A stretch of DNA of 5,338 bases from an uncultured Alcanivoracaceae bacterium. GTDB taxonomy: Bacteria; Pseudomonadota; Gammaproteobacteria; Pseudomonadales; Alcanivoracaceae. Within the stretch, counting starts at the first letter, position 1; every line of letters begins with the position of its first letter. The stretch is taken from assembly GCA_937943665.1 (NCBI GenBank), contig CALEAR010000195.1, positions 1 through 5,338 on the forward strand, in the 5' to 3' direction. A program made the translations under genes and the position numbers. Below, piece by piece: positions 1 through 5,193 of the stretch. The notes beneath the pieces are model-generated. The model was not told the origin of the DNA. It ran no database searches and saw nothing but the letters and a program-made list of their open reading frames with translations.

Positions 1-1148
1 GGCGCCTGCCAGTGAGCATCCGCTACCCTGAGGCCGCAGGTAGTTCCCTTCATGAGGGTAAAACCCCACCCCTTGGCCATGTGATCAAGCAGCCAGATTT
101 GGCCAACACACTGCGTCTGCTGGCCCATGAAGGCCACGATGGCTTTTATAAAGGCGAGTTTGCTGAACATTTAGTGAAGCAGGTACAAGCGGATGGCGGC
201 ATTTGGCAGCTAGAGGATTTAGCCCGTTATCAAGTGGTGGAGCGTGAGCCCTTAGTGGGGGAATACCAAGGCGCCACCATTATTACCTCACCACCCCCCT
301 CCTCTGGAGGCATTGCCTTGCTGCAGGCCTTTGGCATGTTAAACCACTTTAAAAAGCACATGGAGGATCCAGATCTCGCCCCCCATTTGGTGGTGGAAGC
401 CTGGCGCCGTGCCTATTACGACCGTGCTCTTTATTTGGGTGATAGCGATTTTGTGGAGGTACCCACAGAACGCTTACTGAGCAAAAAACACATTCGCCAG
501 CAGGCCAAAAGCATTGATATAAACAACGCCACAGACAGTGAAAGCCTAGGACCAAAAACCCTGGTTCAACAAGGCAAACACACCACGCACTACTCCATTT
601 TAGATGCGGAAGGTAACAAGGTGGCCGCCACCTTAAGTGTGAACTTGCCCTTTGGGGCCGGTTATGTGGTGCCAGGCACTGGCTTATTACTGAATAACGA
701 AATGGATGATTTTTCCGCCAAGCCCGGCGAGCCTAACGCCTATGGGCTCATTGGCAGTGCAGCCAATGCCATTGAACCTGGCAAGCGCCCGCTGTCTTCC
801 ATGACGCCCACCTTCCTCGAGTGGGATGACCAAGTGGCTATTTTGGGCACCCCAGGGGGCAGCCGTATTATTACCATGGTGTTTTTAGGTATTCAGCAAG
901 CTTTAGCCGGCAAACCGGTGGAGCACTGGGTGAGCCGCCCACGTTACCACCACCAATACCTCCCCGATGTGGTGGAAGTGGAAAGCTCTTTTGTGGGCTC
1001 CCGCGAGGCCAAGGCCTTAGAAGCTAAGGGGCACAAGCTAAAAACCACTGGCCGCCGCTTTGGTGATATGCAAGCCATTCACTGGCATAAAAAGCGCAAC
1101 CAAGCACGGGGCGCAAGTGATCCTCGAGGCGAAGGGTTGGCACAATAA
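1..1148 (+). CDS. ggt: Gamma-glutamyltransferase (glutathione hydrolase), 5'-truncated by window edge
   Basis: This periplasmic N-terminal-nucleophile hydrolase cleaves the gamma-glutamyl bond of glutathione and transfers the glutamyl group to water or an amino acid. The frame is open to the first base, so the GTG at 12 is an internal Val and roughly 200 N-terminal residues, with the signal peptide, lie outside. Counting that codon as residue 1, the self-cleavage site and catalytic threonine is T191 in TTHYS. The 188 residues after cleavage match the roughly 190-residue small subunit of E. coli GGT. Substrate-site residues align with the E. coli enzyme: N211 (N411), E230 (Q430), D233 (D433), S262-S263 in PLSSM (S462-S463), and the GG of TPGGSRIIT. 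The lid loop with Y244 (Y444) is present, so this is the long-lid type. The Glu at the Q430 position resembles mammalian enzymes. The C-terminal GASDPRGEG is typical. Family assignment is very secure; preferred substrate is not readable. Confidence 0.96.
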   Translation, partial: RLPVSIRYPEAAGSSLHEGKTPPLGHVIKQPDLANTLRLLAHEGHDGFYKGEFAEHLVKQVQADGGIWQLEDLARYQVVEREPLVGEYQGATIITSPPPSSGGIALLQAFGMLNHFKKHMEDPDLAPHLVVEAWRRAYYDRALYLGDSDFVEVPTERLLSKKHIRQQAKSIDINNATDSESLGPKTLVQQGKHTTHYSILDAEGNKVAATLSVNLPFGAGYVVPGTGLLLNNEMDDFSAKPGEPNAYGLIGSAANAIEPGKRPLSSMTPTFLEWDDQVAILGTPGGSRIITMVFLGIQQALAGKPVEHWVSRPRYHHQYLPDVVEVESSFVGSREAKALEAKGHKLKTTGRRFGDMQAIHWHKKRNQARGASDPRGEGLAQ

Positions 1149-1154
1149 GCCCAT

Positions 1155-1190
1155 AAAAAAACCCCTGCCGTTAACACGGCAGGGGTTTTT
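1155..1190. terminator. Bidirectional intrinsic terminator between convergent ggt and envelope operon
   Basis: A 10-bp GC-rich stem, CCCCTGCCGT pairing with ACGGCAGGGG (1162-1171 with 1176-1185), closes a TAAC loop. It is flanked by seven A on the left and five T on the right, so it has a U-tract in both directions. It starts 7 bases after the ggt stop codon and ends 16 bases from the stop of the minus-strand lipoprotein gene, so it can end both transcripts. Confidence 0.93.
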
Positions 1191-1205
1191 GCTTCAGGTT
1201 AAGCA

Positions 1206-1661
1206 TTAACCTTCATCTTCAGTATTATCTTCTTCATCCTCACCCGAGGAACCTTCCTCGTTCTCGGTATCATCGAGGCCTTCATCGACATCATCAAGAT
1301 CGTCATCAGCATCGCCATCTTCGCCCACATTACAGTTCACCAAGAAGGTTTCACTAGCATTTTTACTCGTGGCCGATAAGGTGCGTTGGTCATTATCCTC
1401 ATGGTGCTTGCCCCAAAAGCTGCAATTTTCATTGCCTGCTAAGGTAAGCGTGTAGGATTTATTATCTTGAATAGGCTCGAAGGTTTTTTTGCCGTCTTCT
1501 GTGAATTCCAGGGTTTGATTAGAGCCAAGATGAACCATAAGAGGAGCGCCGCTTAGCTGCTCCACTTCCACTGAAGGCGTATCAAATTTCAGCCCCGAGG
1601 AAGAACCGCCACAAGCGGCAAGAGCCAAAACAAATCCACTAATAATGCTAAAACGGCGCAT
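1206..1661 (-). CDS. Putative outer-membrane lipoprotein with highly acidic C-terminal tail
   Basis: I do not recognise a family for this 151-residue protein. It has a short lipoprotein signal peptide (MRR, then a hydrophobic stretch) ending in the lipobox LAAC, so Cys17 would be lipidated. The residue after it is Gly, not Asp, which by the E. coli sorting rule favours the outer membrane. Residues 24-110 look like a small beta-rich globular domain with two cysteines, C80 and C110, that could form a disulfide in the periplasm. Residues 114-150 are almost pure Asp/Glu with Gly, Ser, Asn and Thr (23 acidic of 38 from 114 to the end), with no basic residue after K100. The part GEDGDADDDLDD recalls Asp-rich calcium-binding loops, but no exact motif is met. 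The start is supported by AGGGGG (1666-1671) 4 bases upstream. It is the last gene of a likely three-gene operon, 19 bases after the beta-barrel gene. Existence of the gene is likely; function is unknown. Confidence 0.82.
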   Translation of the reverse strand: MRRFSIISGFVLALAACGGSSSGLKFDTPSVEVEQLSGAPLMVHLGSNQTLEFTEDGKKTFEPIQDNKSYTLTLAGNENCSFWGKHHEDNDQRTLSATSKNASETFLVNCNVGEDGDADDDLDDVDEGLDDTENEEGSSGEDEEDNTEDEG

Positions 1662-1665
1662 ATTT

Positions 1666-1671
1666 CCCCCT
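1666..1671 (-). promoter_or_regulatory. Shine-Dalgarno of the lipoprotein gene
   Basis: The minus strand reads AGGGGG, followed by 4 bases and the ATG at 1661. It lies in the 19-base gap after the beta-barrel gene's stop codon, which supports both this start and independent initiation within an operon. Confidence 0.7.
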
Positions 1672-1680
1672 ATTTATTCA

Positions 1681-2265
1681 TTAAAAACGAACGGCAACAC
1701 CCACTCCTGGGCCCTTCACACGTACACCATCGTGGTTATCGTATTGGATCCACTCCCCTGTGAGAACAACACGCTCACCTAAGGAAACATCCACTCCAGC
1801 ACCAAAGGTGTAGTGATCATAATTGGCTTTTATTTTTTTACCATTGGCCTTCACTCTTTCCTTGCCATAGGTATAGCCCGCAATGGCGTAAGGCTTTACA
1901 GGACCAATGGGGTAACCCGCCTTCAGCAAGGCACTGGCGGTAATAAAGTGCGAGTAGGTGCCATTCACATCTTCACCTAGGCCCATCACGCTACGGGTGG
2001 TGGCATTTAACTTATCTTTAGCGTTTTTTGTGTTGGTGCCCACACGTAATTCACTACTGAAGTAATCGTTAATATCGCCACCCACACGCAGGAAAGTGGT
2101 TTCTGTTTTAATATGCTTTTTTCCATTTTCAAAAAATGGATTGTATTGCTTTAAGAAAGAATGGCTGATGCCCACATAACCGGTGGGGTTAAAATCACTG
2201 GCTTGGGCTGTGCTTGCGCTAACGCCGATAACACCCGCCACCACTGCTACTAATACCTTTTTCAT
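1681..2265 (-). CDS. Outer-membrane beta-barrel protein (small porin-like/OMP_b-brl type)
   Basis: This 194-residue protein has a clear Sec signal peptide (MKKVLVAVVAGVIG..., cleavage predicted after A22 in AQA|SDF). The mature part of about 172 residues alternates polar and hydrophobic residues with many aromatics and glycines, as in eight-stranded outer-membrane barrels. Typical landmarks are GYVGISHSF at the first strand, VKPYAIAGYTYG near 123-134, FGAGVDVSLGERVVLTGEWIQYD near 154-176, and a C-terminal Phe (VAVRF), the usual BAM-recognition ending. The loop segments 44-55 and 134-147 are lysine-rich. The start is fixed by AGGAGT (2271-2276) 5 bases upstream. It is the middle gene between a small membrane protein and an acidic lipoprotein. 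The fold is likely; no substrate, ligand or named subfamily can be given, and an autotransported or adhesive role cannot be told apart from a structural one. Confidence 0.88.
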   Translation of the reverse strand: MKKVLVAVVAGVIGVSASTAQASDFNPTGYVGISHSFLKQYNPFFENGKKHIKTETTFLRVGGDINDYFSSELRVGTNTKNAKDKLNATTRSVMGLGEDVNGTYSHFITASALLKAGYPIGPVKPYAIAGYTYGKERVKANGKKIKANYDHYTFGAGVDVSLGERVVLTGEWIQYDNHDGVRVKGPGVGVAVRF

Positions 2266-2270
2266 GTTCT

Positions 2271-2276
2271 ACTCCT
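2271..2276 (-). promoter_or_regulatory. Shine-Dalgarno of the beta-barrel gene
   Basis: The minus strand reads AGGAGT, 5 bases before the ATG at 2265, inside the 22-base gap after the upstream small gene. It is a near-consensus ribosome-binding site. Confidence 0.75.
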
Positions 2277-2287
2277 GGGGTATCGAC

Positions 2288-2662
2288 TTACTTATTTTCT
2301 TTTGCGTTGAGTTTAGCCGTACGCTTTTCAGATTGACGTTGTTCATGCTGAACAGGTGTGCAACCTAAGCAACGTAAAAAGGCAGAACGCGCTGGAGCAC
2401 GCACGAGTTTTTCAGCCGCTTGATCCACATTACCACCCAGTGCGCTCACAGGTAGCGTGATGGTAAATGCTGCCCAACCTAGCAAGGTGGCGCCCGCTAG
2501 CAAGGGCCGGGCCACAACAGCATCGCCGAGCATGGCCAGCTCACTGGGTTCATCATCTGCATAAACGGAGTTCGCCGCTTGCGCAGTGGTGGCCGCCACA
2601 CTGGTGAATAACAAAGCAAAAGATAAAAACCCTGAAAACAAAAAACGCCGTATAAATGGCAT
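2288..2662 (-). CDS. Small exported/membrane protein with CxxC, conserved hypothetical
   Basis: This 124-residue protein has an N-terminal signal sequence (MPFIRRF, hydrophobic core 8-23, AXA-type site TAQA|ANS near residue 29), then an acidic stretch (DDEPSE, 36-41). A second hydrophobic segment (about 50-72) ends in LPVSALGGNVDQA. After it come RCLGC, giving a CxxC at C98 and C101, and a charged tail rich in Lys and Arg. The pattern GDAVVARPL…LPVSALGGNV resembles small gammaproteobacterial proteins that databases sometimes label, without good reason, as multidrug transporters; I recall this from memory and did not search. If the signal is cleaved, the mature N-terminus is periplasmic and the CxxC/basic tail would be cytoplasmic by the positive-inside rule. 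The start is supported by AAGGGGA (2668-2674) at 5 bases. It is the first gene of the three-gene envelope cluster. Function is unknown. Confidence 0.85.
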   Translation of the reverse strand: MPFIRRFLFSGFLSFALLFTSVAATTAQAANSVYADDEPSELAMLGDAVVARPLLAGATLLGWAAFTITLPVSALGGNVDQAAEKLVRAPARSAFLRCLGCTPVQHEQRQSEKRTAKLNAKENK

Positions 2663-2667
2663 GGTAT

Positions 2668-2674
2668 TCCCCTT
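2668..2674 (-). promoter_or_regulatory. Shine-Dalgarno of the small CxxC membrane protein
   Basis: The minus strand reads AAGGGGA, 5 bases before the ATG at 2662. It favours this start over other in-frame codons. Confidence 0.7.
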
Positions 2675-2771
2675 CTCTTTTTGGTTATTTGCGCGCGAGC
2701 GCCCAACCCCACAACTTAGAATCTTAGCAAGTGTGCCAACTTACCCACACCCCTGCTGACAAGTGGTTCAC

Positions 2772-2800
2772 AATCTACACTTTTGCCATTTGCTAGGCAA
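2772..2800 (-). promoter_or_regulatory. Candidate promoter of the three-gene envelope operon, with inverted repeat
   Basis: The 195-base gap between mutM and the small membrane-protein gene has no ORF of note. On the minus strand it holds TTGCCT (2795-2800) and TAGATT (2772-2777) separated by 17 bases, a moderate sigma-70 match. The -35 lies in one arm of the inverted repeat TTGCC-N8-GGCAA (2783-2800), which could be an operator. An isolated TATAGT (2812-2817) without a good -35 is an alternative -10. The leader would be about 100 bases. Consensus matching by eye only. Confidence 0.3.
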
Positions 2801-2857
2801 TGATGCCGCGCACTATACATGGCTAAATTAGCACAAAATCATCTAATGGTGGGCGGG

Positions 2858-3667
2858 TTATCGTTGGCAGGCGCCACAATACACTGTGCTGCGTTGGCCA
2901 TGCACCGCTTTTAATAAAGTGGCACCACAGGCCACGCAAGCTTCTCCCGCGCGGCCATACACTAATAACTCTTGTTGAAAATACCCAGGGTGGCCATCGG
3001 CCTTCAAAAAATCCTTTAAGGTGGTGCCGCCTGCCTCAATGGCGCGGGCCAATACTTGCTTAATGGCCTGTGCTAATTTGTGATAACGGGCTCGGCTAAT
3101 GCGCCCCGCCGCCCGCGAAGGGTGGATCCCCGCCATAAACAAGGCTTCTTGTGCATAAATATTGCCCACCCCCACCACAATGCGGTTATCCATAATAAAA
3201 GTTTTCACCGCTTGGCGTCGTTGGCGCGCACGCTCATATAACAGATCCCCGTTAAAGGCTTCACTTAAGGGCTCTGGGCCTAGGTGGGCAAGCACCTTAT
3301 GCTCATTGGGCGTGGAGGCCCACAACCAAGCACCAAACCGGCGCGGGTCGGAATACCGCAGCACTTGCCCATTGCTAAGCACCATATCCACGTGATCATG
3401 GCGCGCAGGGGCCGTGCCCTCGGGCACAATGCGCAACACGCCCGACATACCCAGGTTCACCAACCTCTGGCCTGCTTGCGTGGTGATCAACAAATATTTT
3501 GCCCGCCGCTGCACCGCGGTAATCTTCACCTGCTTAAGCTGCTTAACAGCTTCGGGCACGGGCCATCGCAGCTGTGGTTGGCGCACCACCATATGCAGAA
3601 TCCGCTGGCCGATTAAGTGTGGGCTCACCCCTTTTTTAATGGTTTCAACTTCGGGAAGTTCAGGCAT
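2858..3667 (-). CDS. mutM: Formamidopyrimidine-DNA glycosylase (Fpg/MutM)
   Basis: This base-excision repair enzyme removes 8-oxoguanine paired with C, and formamidopyrimidines, and nicks the abasic site by beta,delta-elimination. The chosen start gives MPELPEVE, where Pro2 is the Schiff-base nucleophile and Glu3 is catalytic; an ATG 21 bases further upstream (3688) would bury Pro2 and is rejected. AAGGA (3675-3679) lies 7 bases before the chosen ATG. The length of 269 residues equals E. coli MutM. Visible landmarks are K57 in RRAKYLL, the void-filling region NLGMSG (M74), DPRRFG (107-112), the helix-two-turn-helix segment with GVGNIYAQE (N169), and the C-terminal zinc finger with C244, C247, C264 and C267 and R259 in GQRST. 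No key residue is missing. It follows rpmG after a terminator hairpin, and no promoter of its own is evident, so expression probably comes by read-through from the ribosomal-protein transcript. Next downstream on the same strand is an envelope operon. Confidence 0.98.
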   Translation of the reverse strand: MPELPEVETIKKGVSPHLIGQRILHMVVRQPQLRWPVPEAVKQLKQVKITAVQRRAKYLLITTQAGQRLVNLGMSGVLRIVPEGTAPARHDHVDMVLSNGQVLRYSDPRRFGAWLWASTPNEHKVLAHLGPEPLSEAFNGDLLYERARQRRQAVKTFIMDNRIVVGVGNIYAQEALFMAGIHPSRAAGRISRARYHKLAQAIKQVLARAIEAGGTTLKDFLKADGHPGYFQQELLVYGRAGEACVACGATLLKAVHGQRSTVYCGACQR

Positions 3668-3674
3668 TTTGCTT

Positions 3675-3679
3675 TCCTT
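3675..3679 (-). promoter_or_regulatory. Shine-Dalgarno that fixes the mutM start
   Basis: The minus strand reads AAGGA, 7 bases before the ATG at 3667. It lies inside the stretch that a start at 3688 would translate, so it supports the shorter protein with Pro2. Confidence 0.8.
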
Positions 3680-3686
3680 GAGACAC

Positions 3687-3712
3687 AAAAAAACCCCTTT
3701 CGGGGTTTTTTT
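3687..3712 (-). terminator. Intrinsic terminator/attenuator between rpmG and mutM
   Basis: On the minus strand seven A and CCCC, then a GAAA tetraloop, then GGGG and seven T form a perfect hairpin of up to 11 bp. The T-tract ends 7 bases before the mutM Shine-Dalgarno. The element starts 20 bases after the rpmG stop. It is symmetrical enough to work on the plus strand too, but no plus-strand gene leads into it. It should end most rpmB–rpmG transcripts and leave partial read-through into mutM. Confidence 0.9.
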
Positions 3713-3732
3713 GATTGCCGTCTTAAGCCTAA

Positions 3733-3903
3733 TTACTTAATACGTGCTTCTTTGTAGATCACGTGCTTACGCACCACAGGATCATACTTTTTACGCTCCA
3801 GCTTTTCAGGCATGGTGCGCTTGTTTTTTGTGGTGGTGTAGTAGTGACCAGTGCCAGCACTGGAAACCAGTTTAATTTTTTCACGAATCGCTTTACCTGC
3901 CAT
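3733..3903 (-). CDS. rpmG: 50S ribosomal protein L33
   Basis: The 56-residue product is a small basic protein of the large ribosomal subunit, near the E site. The sequence [20 protein letters not shown]… with [27 protein letters not shown] and a terminal IK is almost identical to E. coli L33 (55 residues). It lacks the CxxC pairs of zinc-binding L33 forms, so it is the zinc-independent type. The start is set by a strong AAGGAGG that overlaps the rpmB stop codon, 11 bases downstream of rpmB, indicating coupled translation. The gene is short, which is why automatic length cut-offs can miss it. It is followed by an intrinsic terminator. Confidence 0.97.
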   Translation of the reverse strand: MAGKAIREKIKLVSSAGTGHYYTTTKNKRTMPEKLERKKYDPVVRKHVIYKEARIK

Positions 3904-3909
3904 GGCGGG

Positions 3910-3916
3910 CCTCCTT
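3910..3916 (-). promoter_or_regulatory. rpmG Shine-Dalgarno overlapping the rpmB stop codon
   Basis: The minus strand reads TAAGGAGG: the rpmB stop TAA (3917-3915) supplies the first As of the consensus AAGGAGG, followed 6 bases later by the rpmG ATG (3903). Ribosomes ending rpmB would re-initiate on rpmG, keeping L28 and L33 output in step. Confidence 0.85.
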
Positions 3917-4151
3917 AGATCTTAGTGCCGTTGGCACGTAGATTGGCCAACACGGTATCGATACCAACTTTATCAATTACACGTAAGCCTTTGGAGGAAA
4001 CACGTAGACGCACGAAGCGATTCTCGCTCTCTACCCAAAAGCGGTGGTATTGCAAATTGGGCTTAAAACGGCGCCTCGTTTTATTGTTCGCGTGAGACAC
4101 GTGGTTACCCGTCATAGGACGCTTTCCGGTAACTTGGCAAACCTTGGACAT
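3915..4151 (-). CDS. rpmB: 50S ribosomal protein L28
   Basis: The 78-residue product is a large-subunit ribosomal protein, exactly the length of E. coli L28. The N-terminal [15 protein letters not shown], the block [18 protein letters not shown], and the C-terminal [17 protein letters not shown] are family hallmarks. Only one cysteine (C5) remains, so it is a zinc-free form. GGAG (4158-4161) lies 6 bases before the ATG. It is the first gene after a clear promoter region and is translationally coupled to rpmG. The order radC–rpmB–rpmG–mutM is the same as in E. coli. Confidence 0.98.
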   Translation of the reverse strand: MSKVCQVTGKRPMTGNHVSHANNKTRRRFKPNLQYHRFWVESENRFVRLRVSSKGLRVIDKVGIDTVLANLRANGTKI

Positions 4152-4205
4152 ATCTTGCTCCAGAGAATTTCAAACACGAGGGCCTTGCCTCAAATTAGGT
4201 GGCGA

Positions 4206-4234
4206 TTTATACCAAATTATAGCGCCAAGCACAA
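4206..4234 (-). promoter_or_regulatory. Promoter region of rpmB–rpmG(–mutM)
   Basis: The 183-base gap between rpmB and radC holds two good -10 boxes on the minus strand. One is a perfect TATAAT (4216-4221). The other is an extended TGGTATAAA (box 4206-4211) placed 17 bases from TTGTGC (4229-4234). The first box has no good -35 at 16-18 bases. Transcription would begin near 4199, giving a leader of roughly 50 bases. A separate start from radC fits the high demand for ribosomal proteins. Read by eye, so the exact start is uncertain. Confidence 0.6.
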
Positions 4235-4316
4235 TAGTGCACGCTAAAAATCATGAAACCTTGGTAAGTTGCGGGGGATTCTACGCCAATTTCGAGGGGA
4301 AATCTGCCTTTTTCTA

Positions 4317-4334
4317 ACAAAAATTACTTTTTGT
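4317..4334 (-). repeat. AT-rich inverted repeat at the radC 3' end
   Basis: ACAAAAA (4317-4323) and TTTTTGT (4328-4334) form a 7-bp stem with a 4-base loop, starting one base after the radC stop codon (4335-4337). TCTAAC also occurs on either side (4313-4318 and 4334-4339). It could be a weak radC terminator, but it has only one G:C pair per arm, so strong termination is doubtful. Confidence 0.35.
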
Positions 4335-5009
4335 CTAACGCCAACCCCGCTCTGCCATGGAAACCCAACCGCCATCACCAATGATAAAGTGATCAAGCAC
4401 ACGCACCTCCACTAAATGCAGCGCCTCTCGCAAGCGTTCTGTTACTTCCACATCCGCGGGGCTCGGCTCCGCCATGCCCGAAGGGTGATTATGGGCAAAA
4501 ATAACAGCGGCAGCACCGTGCAATAAGCTGCGTACCACCACCTCTCGCGGATACACAGCGGCGGCATTTAAAGTGCCCTTAAAGAGTTCTTCATAGGTAA
4601 TCACGCGATGACGTTGATCCAAGAAAATCGCACTAAACACCTCGTAACTATAGCCACGCAGCTTTGCCACTAAAAAATTCCCCGCATCCGTGGCACAGCT
4701 TAGCCCTTCATTACGTTTTAACTCCGCCACTAAATAGCGCTGTGCCAACTCCAGGGCACCTTTTAATAACGCCACCCTTGCCACCCCAAGCCCGGGTAGC
4801 TTTTTCAGCTCTTGGGCAGGCATGTCTAACAGCTGCCGCAAGCTACCCGCTTGCTTAATTAGCTGTCGCGATAATTCCACCGCATTACTTCCTTGCAACC
4901 CAGTGCCCAAAAAAAGCGCCAATAACTCTGCATCACTGAGCGCCTCAGACCCTTTATTAAGCAAACGCTCCCGTGGCCTATCTTCCACTTGCCAGGTACG
5001 AATACTCAT
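4335..5009 (-). CDS. radC: RadC-family JAMM-domain protein
   Basis: The 224-residue product is close in length to E. coli RadC/YicR (about 222). The N-terminal half contains a helix-hairpin-helix-like segment (LKKLPGLGVARVALLKGA, 68-85), a DNA-binding-type motif. The C-terminal half is a JAB1/MPN+ (JAMM) metal-site domain: E123 in SYEVFSAIFLD, HNHPSG at 173-178 (H173, H175), and S183-x-x-D186, the usual Glu, two His and Asp zinc-ligand set, all intact. The name comes from an early E. coli allele; a role in DNA repair has not held up, and the biochemical function remains unclear. AAGGAT (5016-5021) lies 6 bases before the ATG at 5009. The gene is transcribed toward rpmB, divergently from coaBC. 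It may share the 184-base intergenic region for regulation, though a radC promoter was not obvious. Confidence 0.96.
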   Translation of the reverse strand: MSIRTWQVEDRPRERLLNKGSEALSDAELLALFLGTGLQGSNAVELSRQLIKQAGSLRQLLDMPAQELKKLPGLGVARVALLKGALELAQRYLVAELKRNEGLSCATDAGNFLVAKLRGYSYEVFSAIFLDQRHRVITYEELFKGTLNAAAVYPREVVVRSLLHGAAAVIFAHNHPSGMAEPSPADVEVTERLREALHLVEVRVLDHFIIGDGGWVSMAERGWR

Positions 5010-5015
5010 GGTTTT

Positions 5016-5021
5016 ATCCTT
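5016..5021 (-). promoter_or_regulatory. Shine-Dalgarno of radC
   Basis: The minus strand reads AAGGAT, 6 bases before the ATG at 5009, supporting the start MSIRTWQ. Confidence 0.65.
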
Positions 5022-5108
5022 CGTTGATGGTGATTGTTATGCTCCCCCGTGGGTAAAACGTGCTTCACTAACGTTACTCGCCACTAATTCAGTGTTACGC
5101 TTACCGCC

Positions 5109-5136
5109 TTGCAGGAATGTGTGGCAACTTCATAAT
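5109..5136 (+). promoter_or_regulatory. Candidate coaBC promoter
   Basis: TTGCAG (5109-5114) and CATAAT (5131-5136) are separated by 16 bases on the plus strand, giving a leader of about 50 bases before coaBC. The leader contains a short GC hairpin (GCCC-TTC-GGGC, 5138-5148). The matches are moderate and by eye; the 184-base divergent gap otherwise shows no clear feature. Confidence 0.35.
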
Positions 5137-5179
5137 AGCCCTTCGGGCCTCTGCAATAATGCATCTAAAAGCCTAAGTT

Positions 5180-5185
5180 GAGGTG
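5180..5185 (+). promoter_or_regulatory. Shine-Dalgarno of coaBC
   Basis: GAGGTG lies 8 bases before the ATG at 5194, setting the start [16 protein letters not shown]. Confidence 0.7.
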
Positions 5186-5193
5186 GGCAAATA

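Noticed and set aside
12..14. GTG as start of ggt
   Set aside because: The frame continues upstream to the window edge, and the protein lacks the signal peptide and about 200 residues of the large subunit.
349..555. 68-codon minus-strand frame inside ggt
   Set aside because: Antisense shadow of a certain gene, with Cys/Trp-rich composition unlike a real protein.
2691..2702. GCGC-GCGA-GCGC hairpin in the leader of the small membrane-protein gene
   Set aside because: Four-bp stem in low-complexity GC sequence; too weak to claim a regulatory role.
2497..2712. 71-codon minus-strand frame overlapping the small CxxC protein gene
   Set aside because: Same strand and different frame; the overlapping gene has a signal peptide and ribosome-binding site, while this frame has low-quality composition.
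3162..3740. Several plus-strand open frames of 77-110 codons opposite mutM
   Set aside because: They lie entirely over or against mutM coding sequence, have no recognisable domain or ribosome-binding site, and mutM is certain.
4178..4191. Short inverted repeat GAGG-N6-CCTC in the rpmB leader, considered as a regulatory RNA element
   Set aside because: Only four base pairs; no conserved ribosomal-protein leader structure is recognisable.
4664..5181. Plus-strand open frames opposite radC and its leader
   Set aside because: They overlap radC on the opposite strand with no family resemblance, and the longer one runs through the radC start and the divergent promoter region.
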